The notes under the pieces are model-generated. The model was not told the origin of the DNA. It ran no database searches and saw only the letters and a program-made list of their open reading frames with translations. Made by a program: the position numbers and the translations under genes. Positions 19,869 to 35,163 of a DNA stretch of 64,000 nucleotides are shown here, one piece after another. This DNA comes from Gonapodya sp. JEL0774 (lineage: Eukaryota > Monoblepharomycota > Monoblepharidomycetes > Monoblepharidales > Gonapodyaceae): contig JADIIX010000089.1 in the NCBI GenBank assembly GCA_027604505.1, forward strand, positions 22,809 to 86,808, in the 5' to 3' direction. The stretch's first letter is position 1; each line of letters starts with the position of its first letter.

Positions 19869-22800
19869 TCACGCGGCGTTCTGACGCTTTATGACCGCTT
19901 GAGCCCATTTGGCCACCTGAACAACGCGAAAGCGATTGTCTTTTGCAGTCACCGAACGGAAACACTAGCGTGCACCTACCTCCTTGACGGAGGCACTACC
20001 GTCCCCTCTCCATGAGCGCCCCTCCCTGATGAGATTTTCGACCCACTGCTCCTGAAGGAACGGTTTTATTTCTCCTCGTGGGAAAGACTCAGCAAAATCA
20101 CTGCAAAGAAATCAGAAGGGAACAAAAAAACAAAGAGCGACAGTAATAAAATCATAAAAATGGTCATCAAACCTTGCCACCGGAAGGGACACGCGTTCTC
20201 TCACCCAACAAGCCCAATGAGTTGCCGTGTAAGGTCCGGACCACGATCCGCATCCTCGCTATTGACTGCCTGAAGGAATCGGAACACACTTTCGGTGTGG
20301 GGCAACAGGAGCGAAGCTGAAAGGCGAGGTCAGATGCATTCTCCTCCGATACACAATACAAGAACAGAACAAAAACATACCTTTATCGCCACTCTTAAGA
20401 CCTTGAACAATTCCAACATAAGCTTCAATGATGCCCTCTCGCAATTGGTTGACATAATCAATCATATCGTAGTTGTTCTTCGAAAGAGTAAAGCATGGAG
20501 ATACATTACGAGGTACCAACTCCGAACTTCCCAGTTCAAACTCACAGGTGGTGCATGAATTTGGCAGGCTTGTTGGAGCACCATCATGACCACATCAAGG
20601 TAAACTTGGAAACGACCACCGATCGCAAGCGCAATATCACCGAAGCACGACAGGATAGCAGGCTTGACATCCCGATGGAGCTGAGGGCTCTGTAGGTTCT
20701 GGAGCAAAAGCGTCATGAAACTGTCGCAGTACGGAAGCGCCTGGTCGTTGAGAGCTCTGCAAATGTCGCCCACTATTCCAACTGCAATGGAACACATCTG
20801 GTGCTCCTCGTGGTTGCGAAGAGCCATTTCCAAGAATGGAGTGAACTTGTCAATGTAACGAATAAAGTCGCCCTCGACAGCTGCGTGACATAAATCAAGG
20901 GTGTGAAGCCTCTCAAGTATCTCTTTCGTAATTTTTGGGCAGACTTACCGGCCGTAAATGCGCCTATAGTCAAGAATGCGTCCTCGAGCACAGTAGAGCT
21001 CCTTGCAGCAGCTCCCATCAGATTGAGAAGGGATGTCATAATTCGGTCCGCATTCGGAGCGACGAGGTTGCGAAGCCTCCGAACACAACTCTGAACAAGA
21101 CGGTACACAAATTGAGTTCTGCTGCCGCAAGTAGAAAACACAACGCAACCGCTCACTGTTAAAACACTGCAAAGGTTTGCTTGCGTCTCGTAATGCACGT
21201 TCCTGTCGTCCTGGTTAACCAGCTGTGACTGCATAGCAATACTTGCGTCAAGGCGGTCCAAGATCGCCACCATAAGCCGTTCCACCGAAGGGTAGCAGTC
21301 CTTCGCGCAGTGACTGACAAGAGACGACATGGCTTCGTGTGCGGTCGCACGGAAGTTGACCTCGGAATGAGCTTGAGCGGTGATGTTGAGAAGAGCCGAT
21401 ATAAGGCCGTCAAAGTAGGGTGACATGACGTAGGACTGCGGTTCAGGCTCATCGGGTGCAAGCTGATCAGACAGGTTGATGATACACTGACGGATTTCGG
21501 TATTGCCGGCATCAGAGGAGCCATACAATAACACAAAGAGTGTCGACTCACCCAACAACAATTGGAGGCGACCCTAGGCGAGTCCACGAGGCCATGTACG
21601 ACCGCCTGCAGCACGTTCCGCAAAACTGCATCCTCCTTGAGCGTGTCAGCCAACACATCTGATATCCGTCCAAGTGTCCACGCAGCTGTGTCTTTGACAG
21701 ACACCTGTGTATCACGCATCATATTGAGAAGGAGGGGGAGAGCTTGCTGTACAAGAGGCGCCAGGTTTTTCGATTGAGGCCCCTCGAGAATAGAACCTGA
21801 AAGAGTTTCCAGTCAACAATAAAGGGCGAAACTCCGCAAAAGGGCTCTCGCTTACCAAATGCCATGACAGCAGCCTCACGATACCGCCAGTCTTGACTCG
21901 TGATGTTTTGCTCCACAAATGGAATCACCGGTTGCACAATCACGTCCCTCACGCAGTTCGCCAAAAGGCTGAGACAAGTTGCGGATGCCATGGGCAGATT
22001 CCATTCATCCTCGTCGTCCTCCTCCTCCTTCTTGGTTAAGAGGTGGAGCAGCACAGGGACAAGCTCCTTCACAGCAACACCAGCAAAGTCTTTTGAGACG
22101 CGAGAAGGTTCATCACCGGACAGTTCGGCCTCCTCCGCGTCGCTTTGGATTTCGATCTCCTCCTCACAAACTGTGGACCAGAACTCAACGGCTTGGAGTG
22201 CAACTTTTTCGTTCTGGTGCTTCATCCCCATAACAGTGAGCTGATCAATAACCAGAAGGATGCGTGCAAAGGGAGAGCAGTTTGGCTCGCAGCCTTAGCT
22301 TTCGTTCGTGGGTGAAACACAAGATCACTCACGCCAAAGAGCGCCTTCTCCATATAAAATCCCATGTAATCGTAGTACAGCTGCATAATCCTCACAAGAC
22401 ACTCGTATGCCGACACTTGAACATCCTGGTTATCCGACACCGTCGCCTCGCACACAACTTGCATGATATAGTTGCGCTCGCCATCCCGAGCAAAGTTGGC
22501 CTTAATAAACTCGAGGGAATTATAAAGAGCCTGGAGAGCGGCCAAGCGGACTTCATTGGAAGGCTCCTCTTTGCGGGCACCTTGAACAACTGCCGTGAGG
22601 ACATTGTTGGCTTGGCTGACTAGGAGTTCAGGTTCCTAGCGTTAAATCATGTAGCATGAAGATATGAAAGATCAGTAACTTTCATCATAGATGGGTGGGC
22701 TGACTTCCTTCGCCCTCATGAAGTCAGATTGGTCAAGTGTGTTTCTGTTCGCTCAACTCACAATCGTTTCGCAGATAAAGCCAATAGCTTGCAAAGAATG

Positions 22801-23906
22801 AAGCCTCAGAGCCATTTTCTCCGTGGACATATTCTCTAGCAGCTTGGGCACCAGCTCCGGCCAGTCGTTCCTGGGCAGGTCAATGGACGCCATGGCGGAG
22901 ATAACCTGTGCTGCTGCATTTCCGGCCTGCTTATCGTCCGAGCCAAGTGTAATCATAGCAAAGTTGCGAACAGCGGCTTTTGTTGGGGGATCAAGAGTGA
23001 TCCAGCGTTGTGCATACTGCTCGGCGCGTTGATCCTCCTGAGTCAGGTAAGATGTGAAGGTTTGGATGAGGCAACCATGACGACGATAGATACGAGAAAC
23101 GTGAGATTGAAAAATTCCAATGAATCTTAATGTCGGGGCAAAGGATGTCAAATTAGAGATAAAAGCGACAGTCAACTCACTTTTGCTTGCAGTGAATTTT
23201 TGATCTGGAGACCCGCCGCCTGCCGAATGTGGGATAAATTTGGTGCCTCATTGGCAAGCTCCTGTGATAATGCGGCTAAAAAGGCAGCCTTTCGACCGGA
23301 TGTAAGGTGCAAATGTTGGTGACGCGATGCGGCATTGTATTCCCAGAGAGTACCATCAACGATAGACATGCCAAAGCAGACGAGTTTAGTCAGTGCCGTT
23401 GCGATCTCTCTCTCAGCTGGTGCTGTCTAGCAGGATAACGCACATAGTTGTCGGTCGCGGCTTTCTCAAGCGCCGCGGTGGCCTCTTCACGAAGTCGCTG
23501 GTCTGCACTCCGCCCATCCACGTTTTCAAATCCGCATTCGAGCACCAAGTCGTTGAGTAGTCGAAGCCAAGTTAAGTAGATGAGGAAAAGCGTGTCAGAG
23601 AGAAGAACAACAAACGGTCGGTTCAACTGGATGTTTTCTTGAGCATCGCGGGTTCCAATCCTGTCCGCGGACAAGAAGGCCTGCTATTGCTCCGATTCTG
23701 ACTGATTCTCGCCTCGTTTCCGTGGCGTCGGTGATTCGTCCTAGTGAATCAATGTAGCATGTTCGCCCCAAAGAATCACCGGTCGGATCCGACCCGAGAG
23801 AAGGCAGTAGGACAATGGCACTGGGCGGAACAGTGAATGTAGACAGAAGGCGCGACGTACCGGGCTGGAGGGTGTTGGCGAGAACGGCGCCGAACGCGGT
23901 CGACAT
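19869..23906 (-). CDS. KAP95: importin subunit beta-1 (karyopherin beta, KAP95/KPNB1)
   Basis: This is the nuclear import receptor that carries cargo, usually with importin alpha, through the pore and releases it on Ran-GTP binding. About eleven exons encode HEAT repeats end to end. The first exon starts [16 protein letters not shown]. It is followed by [17 protein letters not shown] and [25 protein letters not shown], the importin-beta N-terminal domain. The acidic loop of the central HEAT repeats is present ([19 protein letters not shown]), as are [14 protein letters not shown] and [12 protein letters not shown]. The C-terminus is split: [12 protein letters not shown]...SASVKE joins across a GTAGGT donor to [12 protein letters not shown] and the stop at 19869. 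The start at 23906 is the only ATG giving the conserved N-terminus. Length and domain order match the family. Confidence 0.95.
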
Positions 23907-24026
23907 GTTGTTTTGGCGGGGAGAAGCTGACACCTGTGCCCAGTCCCTTGGTCAAGAAAAAGGGGAACCCAACAGAAGCATAGGTATGTGGACAATGCCT
24001 GCAAATAAATGGGGCATCCAAGGCAT

Positions 24027-26108
24027 CTAATTTTGCTCGTTTGAGAGCTCATACAATGTCCAGACGCCGAATGCAATAAACAATACAGCCCCAAAGTATG
24101 TGACTAGAAGCGCAATGCATGTGAAGAACACAACCGTGAGTGTTATCACGCAAATGGTGGATATCCGAAAATGGCATGAAGTGAGACGAGATGTTGCCAG
24201 CACAATGGCAGGGTGCACGTGAAGGGAGCAAATTGGATCAGTTTACACCAGTTTCAGTCCTCCTTCCATCATGCACCCAAACAACCACCATCCTCTCTCC
24301 TCTCCCAACTAACTCACCCGTTTTGACGGAAATGCGACTTGCAACCAGCTTTCCACCAACCACCGCCCCACCAGTACAGAGAGAGTGCCCGAGGATGGCA
24401 CCCAGCGTAACCCAATAAGGGTTCTTTGCGTCACAGAGGATAGACGAAGGGGAAACAGAAAGAGCGTAATGGTGACGACACGGTAGAACCATTGATAATT
24501 AATCCCCAAACGAACGCTTCTCACGAATGTTCCCATTAACACTCAGAATTCAACCAGTTAAAACTCTCTACAACGAACATCCCATCGCTCCTCAAAGTTA
24601 AGTGAAAGGGTCCGACATGAACACACCTTAGCTGCCGCCAAAACGATTGTAGAAATCTGACTCCGGTCTCCCCATTCCGCCAAAAACGTCATGACAAACG
24701 TTTGTACAAACACGGGGCTGAGAACGTATTGAGCGAGGTTATTAAGTGCCGTCAAGGCATTGGCAAACGACGCAGGGGGCATCGGTGATGTGGAAGGAAG
24801 ACCACCAGATTCTAAATGACAGGGGCAAGGAGGGAAGGTTTGTTAAACCGTGACATTGAAAAAGCAACATGAGTACCACCAATCTAGGTCTTGGGGTGAG
24901 ACGCTCCCTCCGGAGGAAGGAACCATCGAGCTCTGGCGATGCACATGCGACTGGTACACCAGAATCGTCACACAAACGTAAAACTTCGACAGTCCCCTGA
25001 TGACCATCCCAGAGAAATCAAAAAGAGAACCGTCCCCAAAAGTCGCGTGTCGGAGTGCCAGCAGTCTATCACACTCACCCATCTTCTCGTCCCTTCCTTC
25101 GTTTTCTTTCTCCTGCAACTCTTGGCTTACCTCAGCCAACTCCACTTCAGCCGCGTCGTCCCTCATCTCCTTCGCTTCCTTCACCATCTTTATCCCAAAC
25201 GCCACGAACAGCAGTGCAGCCAAAAATTGTGTGACTCGTCGGGACAGGAGGGCGGGAAGCGCATAACCAAGGCAGGCGGATAGGACGGACATCAGAGCGA
25301 GGGCAGACATCGCGGCGGAGAAGACAAGGAGACGGGGATGACGCATAGCCATGACACTGAAAAGAACAGTGGGGCAGTGATTGCAGGAGATGAAACGCAA
25401 ACTGAAACGGAGGCACCTTCTGCCGACCATGGTATGTTCAAGTGTGCCCTCATGTTCTTCGAATACCAGCATTGCCATCCAGTCGAGTCACCCCATTTCT
25501 CTCAGTTCTCCTTCTGATACAGGGCCATAACTCGCTGGGGATGAGATTCCCATGTTCGCTGCAACCCACTCCATTTCACTTCTAAATACTCAATGGCACC
25601 TCTTTCTCCTGGAAACTATAAGTCATCTTCTGACAAGGAGCATCCGTGGGTGCAAGCAATCCAATCCTTGACCTCGCAAAGGGAATGGATAACCGACGGA
25701 ACCATTCCTTGTTCTTCGAAAACTTCCATAAAAAGACCACTTGGTCTGCTATCACCGCGCCACAACGACATCTCGATAAGCCTGAAGCCCATCACGAGTG
25801 CGGGCGTCATCTTAAGGGGTTGACGGACCGTTTTGAACAGACTCACCAGTTGATGAGAAATGTCTTGTCTCCAACTGTACAGAACAAGGCCCGAATCACC
25901 TCGTCAGAAATACAAAGCGTGCAATTTAGGAACATAGAAAGTCACCAAGAAACTCACTCTCGGACACCAGAATAACCAGAAAAGAGGACGCGAAAGCACC
26001 GTATGCGCCATTATCTTCAAGGCCGATACCTGAGGGAAGGTTCGCGTGGATTCCACCCTGCGTGTGAGCAGGCGCAAGATGCGCGTTTGACGACCCGAGA
26101 GCGTCCAT
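24027..26108 (-). CDS. GDT1: GDT1/TMEM165-family cation (Ca2+/Mn2+) transporter
   Basis: UPF0016 proteins move Ca2+/Mn2+ across Golgi membranes and support glycosylation. Both family repeats are visible. The first has its E-x-G-D-K-T signature built across a splice (ILVSE + IGDKTFLIN), followed by MAMRHPRLLVFSAAMSALAL. A charged linker (EMRDDAAEVELAEVSQEL) precedes the second repeat (MTFLAEWGDRSQISTIVLAA, then TLGAILGHSLCTGGAVVGG and GAVLFIAFGVWTL). The E-x-G-D-[KR]-[ST] motifs form the ion site. The intron between the IGDKTF exon (about 25880) and the VMAMRHP exon (about 25360) is unusually long at close to 0.5 kb. The start is uncertain: a signal-peptide exon upstream of 26108 would be expected in fungal homologues and was not found. 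Confidence 0.88.
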
Positions 26109-26186
26109 TCGGAGCGGTGCCGAGATAATAATTCTGCTGTAACAGCCACACCTCTCAGGGTCAACGAGTTTAGCCAGTCTACTACT

Positions 26187-26207
26187 GGTCGTGCACCGTG
26201 CACGACC
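26187..26207. promoter_or_regulatory. palindrome in a shared divergent promoter
   Basis: Ten-base arms GGTCGTGCAC and GTGCACGACC flank a single C; CTAC and GTAG extend the pairing with one bulge. It sits in the 150-base gap between the GDT1 start (minus) and the hypothetical gene at 26259 (plus), a position suited to a dimeric regulator site. The function is inference. Confidence 0.4.
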
Positions 26208-26258
26208 GTAGAATGTGATTGGTTACCTGACTTCTTTATGTATCCAACCCATACGTAG

Positions 26259-26894
26259 ATGGCGAGTCACGGGACATACTCTGCTTCTTCTGATGAAGGT
26301 GATGACGCCGCAAACTCTATTTCTGATAACGGAAATGGGGATCGTATCAAGGTACTTCGCGACGAACATATCCCGAGGAACAAGGAACACTCCATTTATT
26401 CCCTCTTCCTAACCTCCAGCATCCCAAACGAATATCCAGCAAGAAAACACTCCAGAAGCGACACAAAAATGCGGACTTTCGACGTGAACAGAGAAAGCTG
26501 AACAAGGCAAACCGGGCCCATGTGAGCGAACCCAGTGAAGATGGAGAGCTTATGACAAAAGGCGGATCGAATGAATTACAATGCGACCACTTAGGTCCCA
26601 ATGATTGTCCGTCAAAACATAGTCTTTCGCCGGGCCCTACTGTCCGCCATTCACACTCTCGCGTCGTGCCAAACGGATCCCGAAAACACATCTGCACTAC
26701 TTCTCGAGAACTCGATGGGTTCTCCCTGTCCCTTACCAGAATGTCCTGCTTCAATGGCCATTGTGGAGCAACTATCTCTAAGTCTGGGTGAGGACATTGC
26801 TGCCCTTCTCATGAATGAGCCCGACTACTCGGTGATCGATCCCGCCAATTACAAGGCTTCCAAAGCTGGTGGACAACAGCAACTTGCCAAATGA
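26259..26894 (+). CDS. hypothetical protein, basic-acidic, three exons
   Basis: Exons 26259-26351, 26420-26521 and 26595-26894 join in phase (donors GTACTT and GTGAGC, acceptors CTCCAG and ACTTAG) to give 164 aa. The N-terminus is acidic and Ser/Asp-rich (SASSDEGDDAANSISDNGNG). A strongly basic stretch follows (KKTLQKRHKNADFRREQRK), then a helical C-terminal half (RALLSAIHTLASC...EQLSLSLGEDIAALLMNEPD). The basic segment suggests nuclear or nucleic-acid contact. No family is recognised. It shares a divergent promoter with GDT1. Confidence 0.6.
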
Positions 26895-27706
26895 AAAGTT
26901 GAAATAGGTAGTTCTCCCTTGCCAAATGGAAACGGATGGCTGCGAGGCCGTGAACTTTACACATCTTCCAGGTGACGGTATCGCAAATGTAATTACGGCA
27001 AGGAAGAATATAACGGCATACTTGCCCCGTCACTTTGGCAAGAAGGACGCTCGTTCAGGTCAGAGATAGTTCGAAGTTGCACGGAGATACGAGAAGCGTT
27101 GAGTTCGCTGAGGAGAGACTGGATATTCTCTCCGAGCGCGTACAGAGTGCACCGGAAGAGGAACGGGATTGTGGAATGAAATGACTGGATTCGTGGTGGG
27201 AATGAAGAAGGAGAAACTTCCTGAACTGGGTAACCTTTTCAACTCACACCACCTCCATCCTCCTGCGTCACCCGGAACCCTGCTACCGTCCCCGCCTCGT
27301 GTCTGTTCTCTCTCGAATCCTTTCCCCCACGTTAGGGCGATCGCTCTGCTTCATCTTCACCCCTAACGGCAGGTCAGGGCAATTGAAATCACCAAACACA
27401 AACACAGGTCTTCATCCCTCGTTCAACAAGACAGTTTCGTCAGGATCCCCTCCACCTCTTCTTGCAACCTCAGCTTCCATATCTACCCTCACTGCCGATC
27501 GCACCATCCGTTGCATGTCCGAATCAATCAGCTATCATTTTTCAGAGAAAATGTAATCAGTTGATTTGTTGTTTGTGAACCATAAACTTGCAGACTTGAT
27601 TATGATGATGCAAGGAAGAAATATCACCACCTGGCATGAGGATGTTGTGCATCCCTCTTTACATAAGATGAACATTCTCCTTCACTCACAGTCCACCGGG
27701 TGAGAG
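26895..27706. other. intergenic stretch with weak coding traces
   Basis: A plus-strand piece at about 26972-27060 (GIANVITARKNITAYLPRHF) follows a good acceptor and ends at a GT. A second acidic piece (27076-27183) ends in a stop. They could be extra exons of the upstream gene or of an unannotated one, but no start or consistent phase was found. Confidence 0.3.
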
Positions 27707-28800
27707 ATGCACGCTCATGCAAAAGCCAAACTCCGCAAAGAAATGCGCGCGAAAGTTGCTGCGATTCCAATCGATGTCATTGAGGATCAGTGTGGGTGGA
27801 GTTTCCGCACGAATCAGTCAGCATCCATTGGTTTCCATCTCCGACAAACCTTCACTCCTCTCATTTCATATCCCATCTACATCTACCCAGCTGCGACTGT
27901 CCTCACGCACTTGCGTGGCCTCCCTGCCTACACCCACTCCCAACGGGTCTCAGTTTACCTTTCAATGAAAGGGGAAATCGACACTCGTGATGTCGTTCGC
28001 GACATTTTCGAGCAGGGGAAGACTTGCTTTGTACCCCGGTGCGATGGAAAGGTCATGGTGGGTTTGTGTGAGAGTTGCAACGGGACAAGTCAACCATTCG
28101 AACCAACTGTGCTCCGGCATTACTTTTGATGCTTTGTTCGAATCCCTGCAACCTATTTTTCCCTTTTGAACTCGAATCTCCGCACCCATTCCCCTTGCAC
28201 CCGCACCAACACCGACAGTAGACAATGCTACGCCTCAACTCGCTCTCCGACTACCTCTCGCTCCCTCTCAACAGGTGGGGAATACCCGAACCAGCGGCTG
28301 ACGAAGTCAGGGAGGATGCGCTTGAAGGAGGCGGACTGGATTTGATACTTGTGCCTGGTGAGCAATGTGTATTTCAGTGCGCAACTGCGGTAGGGAATGG
28401 GAAGGAACGCTGAAATGGCCCTTGAATCGGACTGAGACGTGAAATGAGGTGGCGAATGAGACTTAGATGCTTGTCATGGCGCAGCCTCTCCACTCACCCT
28501 CTCTTTGTGGGGCCCGATATCACCACTTCGGACAAAGGCCTCGCCTTTGATTCCACCCACAACCGGCTCGGACATGGCAAAGGCTACTATGACACCTACC
28601 TCTCCAAATACTCCGCATGGCGCACTGCCCAAATTGCCTCGTCGTCATCAGACCTTTCTGAGTCCGTCACATCACATACAACCCGCCACCTGCCTCACAC
28701 AGTGGCTCTCGCATTGAGGGAGCAAATTGTGCCCTCAGTACCGGTGGATGAGCGGGATTACAGAGTCGATGTACTCTTGACGGCGGATGGGTTGTTGTGA
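27707..28800 (+). CDS. MTHFS: 5-formyltetrahydrofolate cyclo-ligase
   Basis: The enzyme converts 5-formyl-THF to 5,10-methenyl-THF using ATP in one-carbon metabolism. Four exons join in phase: 27707-27791, 27891-28057, 28222-28357 and 28538-28800. The N-terminal basic helix (AKAKLRKEMRAKVAAIP) is followed by RVSVYLSMKGEIDTRDVV and CFVPR. The joined third and fourth exons give the family signature LVPGLAFDSTHNRLGHGKGY, followed by YDTYL, which binds folate and phosphate. The C-terminus ends near DYRVDVLLTADGLL, as in homologues. Assembled length, about 216 aa, fits the family. The gene converges on the alpha/beta hydrolase. Confidence 0.94.
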
Positions 28801-29027
28801 TGCACGTAGATGCACTTAGATGACGTCGCAATGCATTTGGAAATAATCGTGTCGATTTGTTCCATACTCAGCAAGAATGTAATGACGTGAAAAATAACAA
28901 TCTGAAACGAGTGTTTCGACGACCAATGCAACAATATTAACTTCTCCTGTCCCTTCTTGTTCCCCCCCCCCTTCGCCCATGTGAAAAGCGGAAGAAACAT
29001 GCTCGGCCTTAACCAATCCTGTGAGTC

Positions 29028-30084
29028 CTATGCCTCGGAACTATGAGCAAAATCCTCTGCATCTTCTTCATTTCTGTCCGCCAAAGCCCACCCGTCCGCC
29101 TCCAAAGAAGTGAGCCACTCCTCCACTGGATCGCACACTCTATCCTCCTCCCCGCCAAAAAAGTGATCTGCACCCGCCACCACGACGAACCCTTTCCTCC
29201 CTTCTATTTGTTCTTCCACAAGCTCCCTCACGCTCTCCACACCAGTGAAATTGTCCGCGTCGCCCATCACGAAAAATTTGGGCACGTTTGAGCACCCTGA
29301 TGTGCATGCTTCTATGAATCGAGAGGTGTCGAACAGAGTCAAAGCCCATGTGACTGCCAGGGGGTACGCGATGGCGATGACCGCCAGGCAAACGGATTGG
29401 AGTTCTGGCTGGGAAGCGAGGGCGGCAAAAGGGTGGAGGGAGCCATAGGAGTAGCCGGCAAGGATGAGACGGGTAGGGCGGGCGACCGGGGGTTGGTGCG
29501 GACCGACGTTGATAGAGGGTGTGTTGAGAGGAGGATGGGAGGATGTGGATGAGGGCAAGGTGTCGGCTGAGTCACCAAGGAGGAAGCGGCAAATAGAAAC
29601 CACATCAGTAGTTTCACCGGCGCCCCTCAAGGTAGGCCAGCCCGAACTCCGGCCGACTCCTCTGCGAAACCACAAAGCGAGGACAAGGGTGATGCCGTCC
29701 ATGAAGTTATACATCACGCACAATGCAGGAAATGCAGATGATCAGACAAATTGTGTTGAAGAAAAGAGAGTTCTCTCGATTCGAGCGTACCTAAAGTTGA
29801 ATCTCAGGCACATGAATCCCATCTCATTTAATCGTTCCACCAAGGCAACGACAACGTTATTGCTCAGATTCCCACCTGAGCTCGCGTTTCATCGAGAATC
29901 GAAGAAGTTGAACGGATTAATATCAGTTCTGACCTGAAACGTGTGACATCTTACCGAGAAAGCCCCAAGGATGAGAAACTACACAGCATATTCCGTTTCG
30001 CTCTGGATTCAGGTTTGAAGGAAGTGAGAGACGCGACTCTAGAACGCAACCGTCGGAAGTGGGAATCAAGAGGGGGAATGACAT
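29028..30084 (-). CDS. alpha/beta hydrolase
   Basis: Three exons are joined: 30084-29953 (MSFPLLIPTSDGCVLESRLS... to SHPWGFLG), a second with GGNLSNNVVVALVERLNEMG and FMCLRFNFR, and a third running to the stop at 29028. The oxyanion/strand region HPWGFLGGNLSNNVV and the FNFRGVGRS turn are typical of small dienelactone-hydrolase-like enzymes. The nucleophile elbow is AGYSYGS. An acidic residue follows in VMGDADNF and a His in AGADHFFGG, so a full Ser-Asp-His set is present. The substrate is unknown. The start at 30084 gives an open exon in frame with the HPWGFLG motif. Confidence 0.8.
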
Positions 30085-30307
30085 GATCAGAATGGAAGGC
30101 AGTCCCCTCTGTAGACCCCCGCCGCCTCACTTGAACTCTTCAATCTATTTTGTTATATCAATAAAATAAATTATCACGTAACTGCGGCTTTCAAGAACCA
30201 AATTGTGCGGGTAGGTACGGTGGTACATAATATACTGTGTACGGCGGTTGGATTCGCTTTTATGAAACCAGGAGGTAGCGTCATACGCACTGATTGTGGC
30301 TACCCAC

Positions 30308-34826
<4,519 letters not shown>

Positions 34827-35163
34827 TATGGTAGGAGACGAAACTGAGTCTTCCCGTCGGGGTTGGAGTCGGTAGTTCGATTTCTGTCAAGTGTGTGAGT
34901 TTGCCCTGTTCCTCACTAGCCCAACACCTCCGTCAGCATAAACATAAGTAATGGCTACGTGCTACTATGTAGGCTTGCATACCATTATAAAATTGTTTTT
35001 TGTCGAGCGCAATTTGGCCAGGTTAAAGGTTTGTTACATCTTTTCTCCTCTTTACTAGCCTGTTACGTGCAGCGGAAATCTTACATGATTTGTGACTTAC
35101 TGTCTTCCGGACTTGCAATTAAAAGAGAGTTCCTCAGGATTTAGGGTGGAACCATGGCTAAAC
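34827..35163. promoter_or_regulatory. divergent promoter region of PKC1 and the acyltransferase gene
   Basis: These 337 bases separate the PKC1 start (minus) and the acyltransferase start (plus). No distinct motif is evident; the sequence is AT-richer than the flanking exons. Confidence 0.4.
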
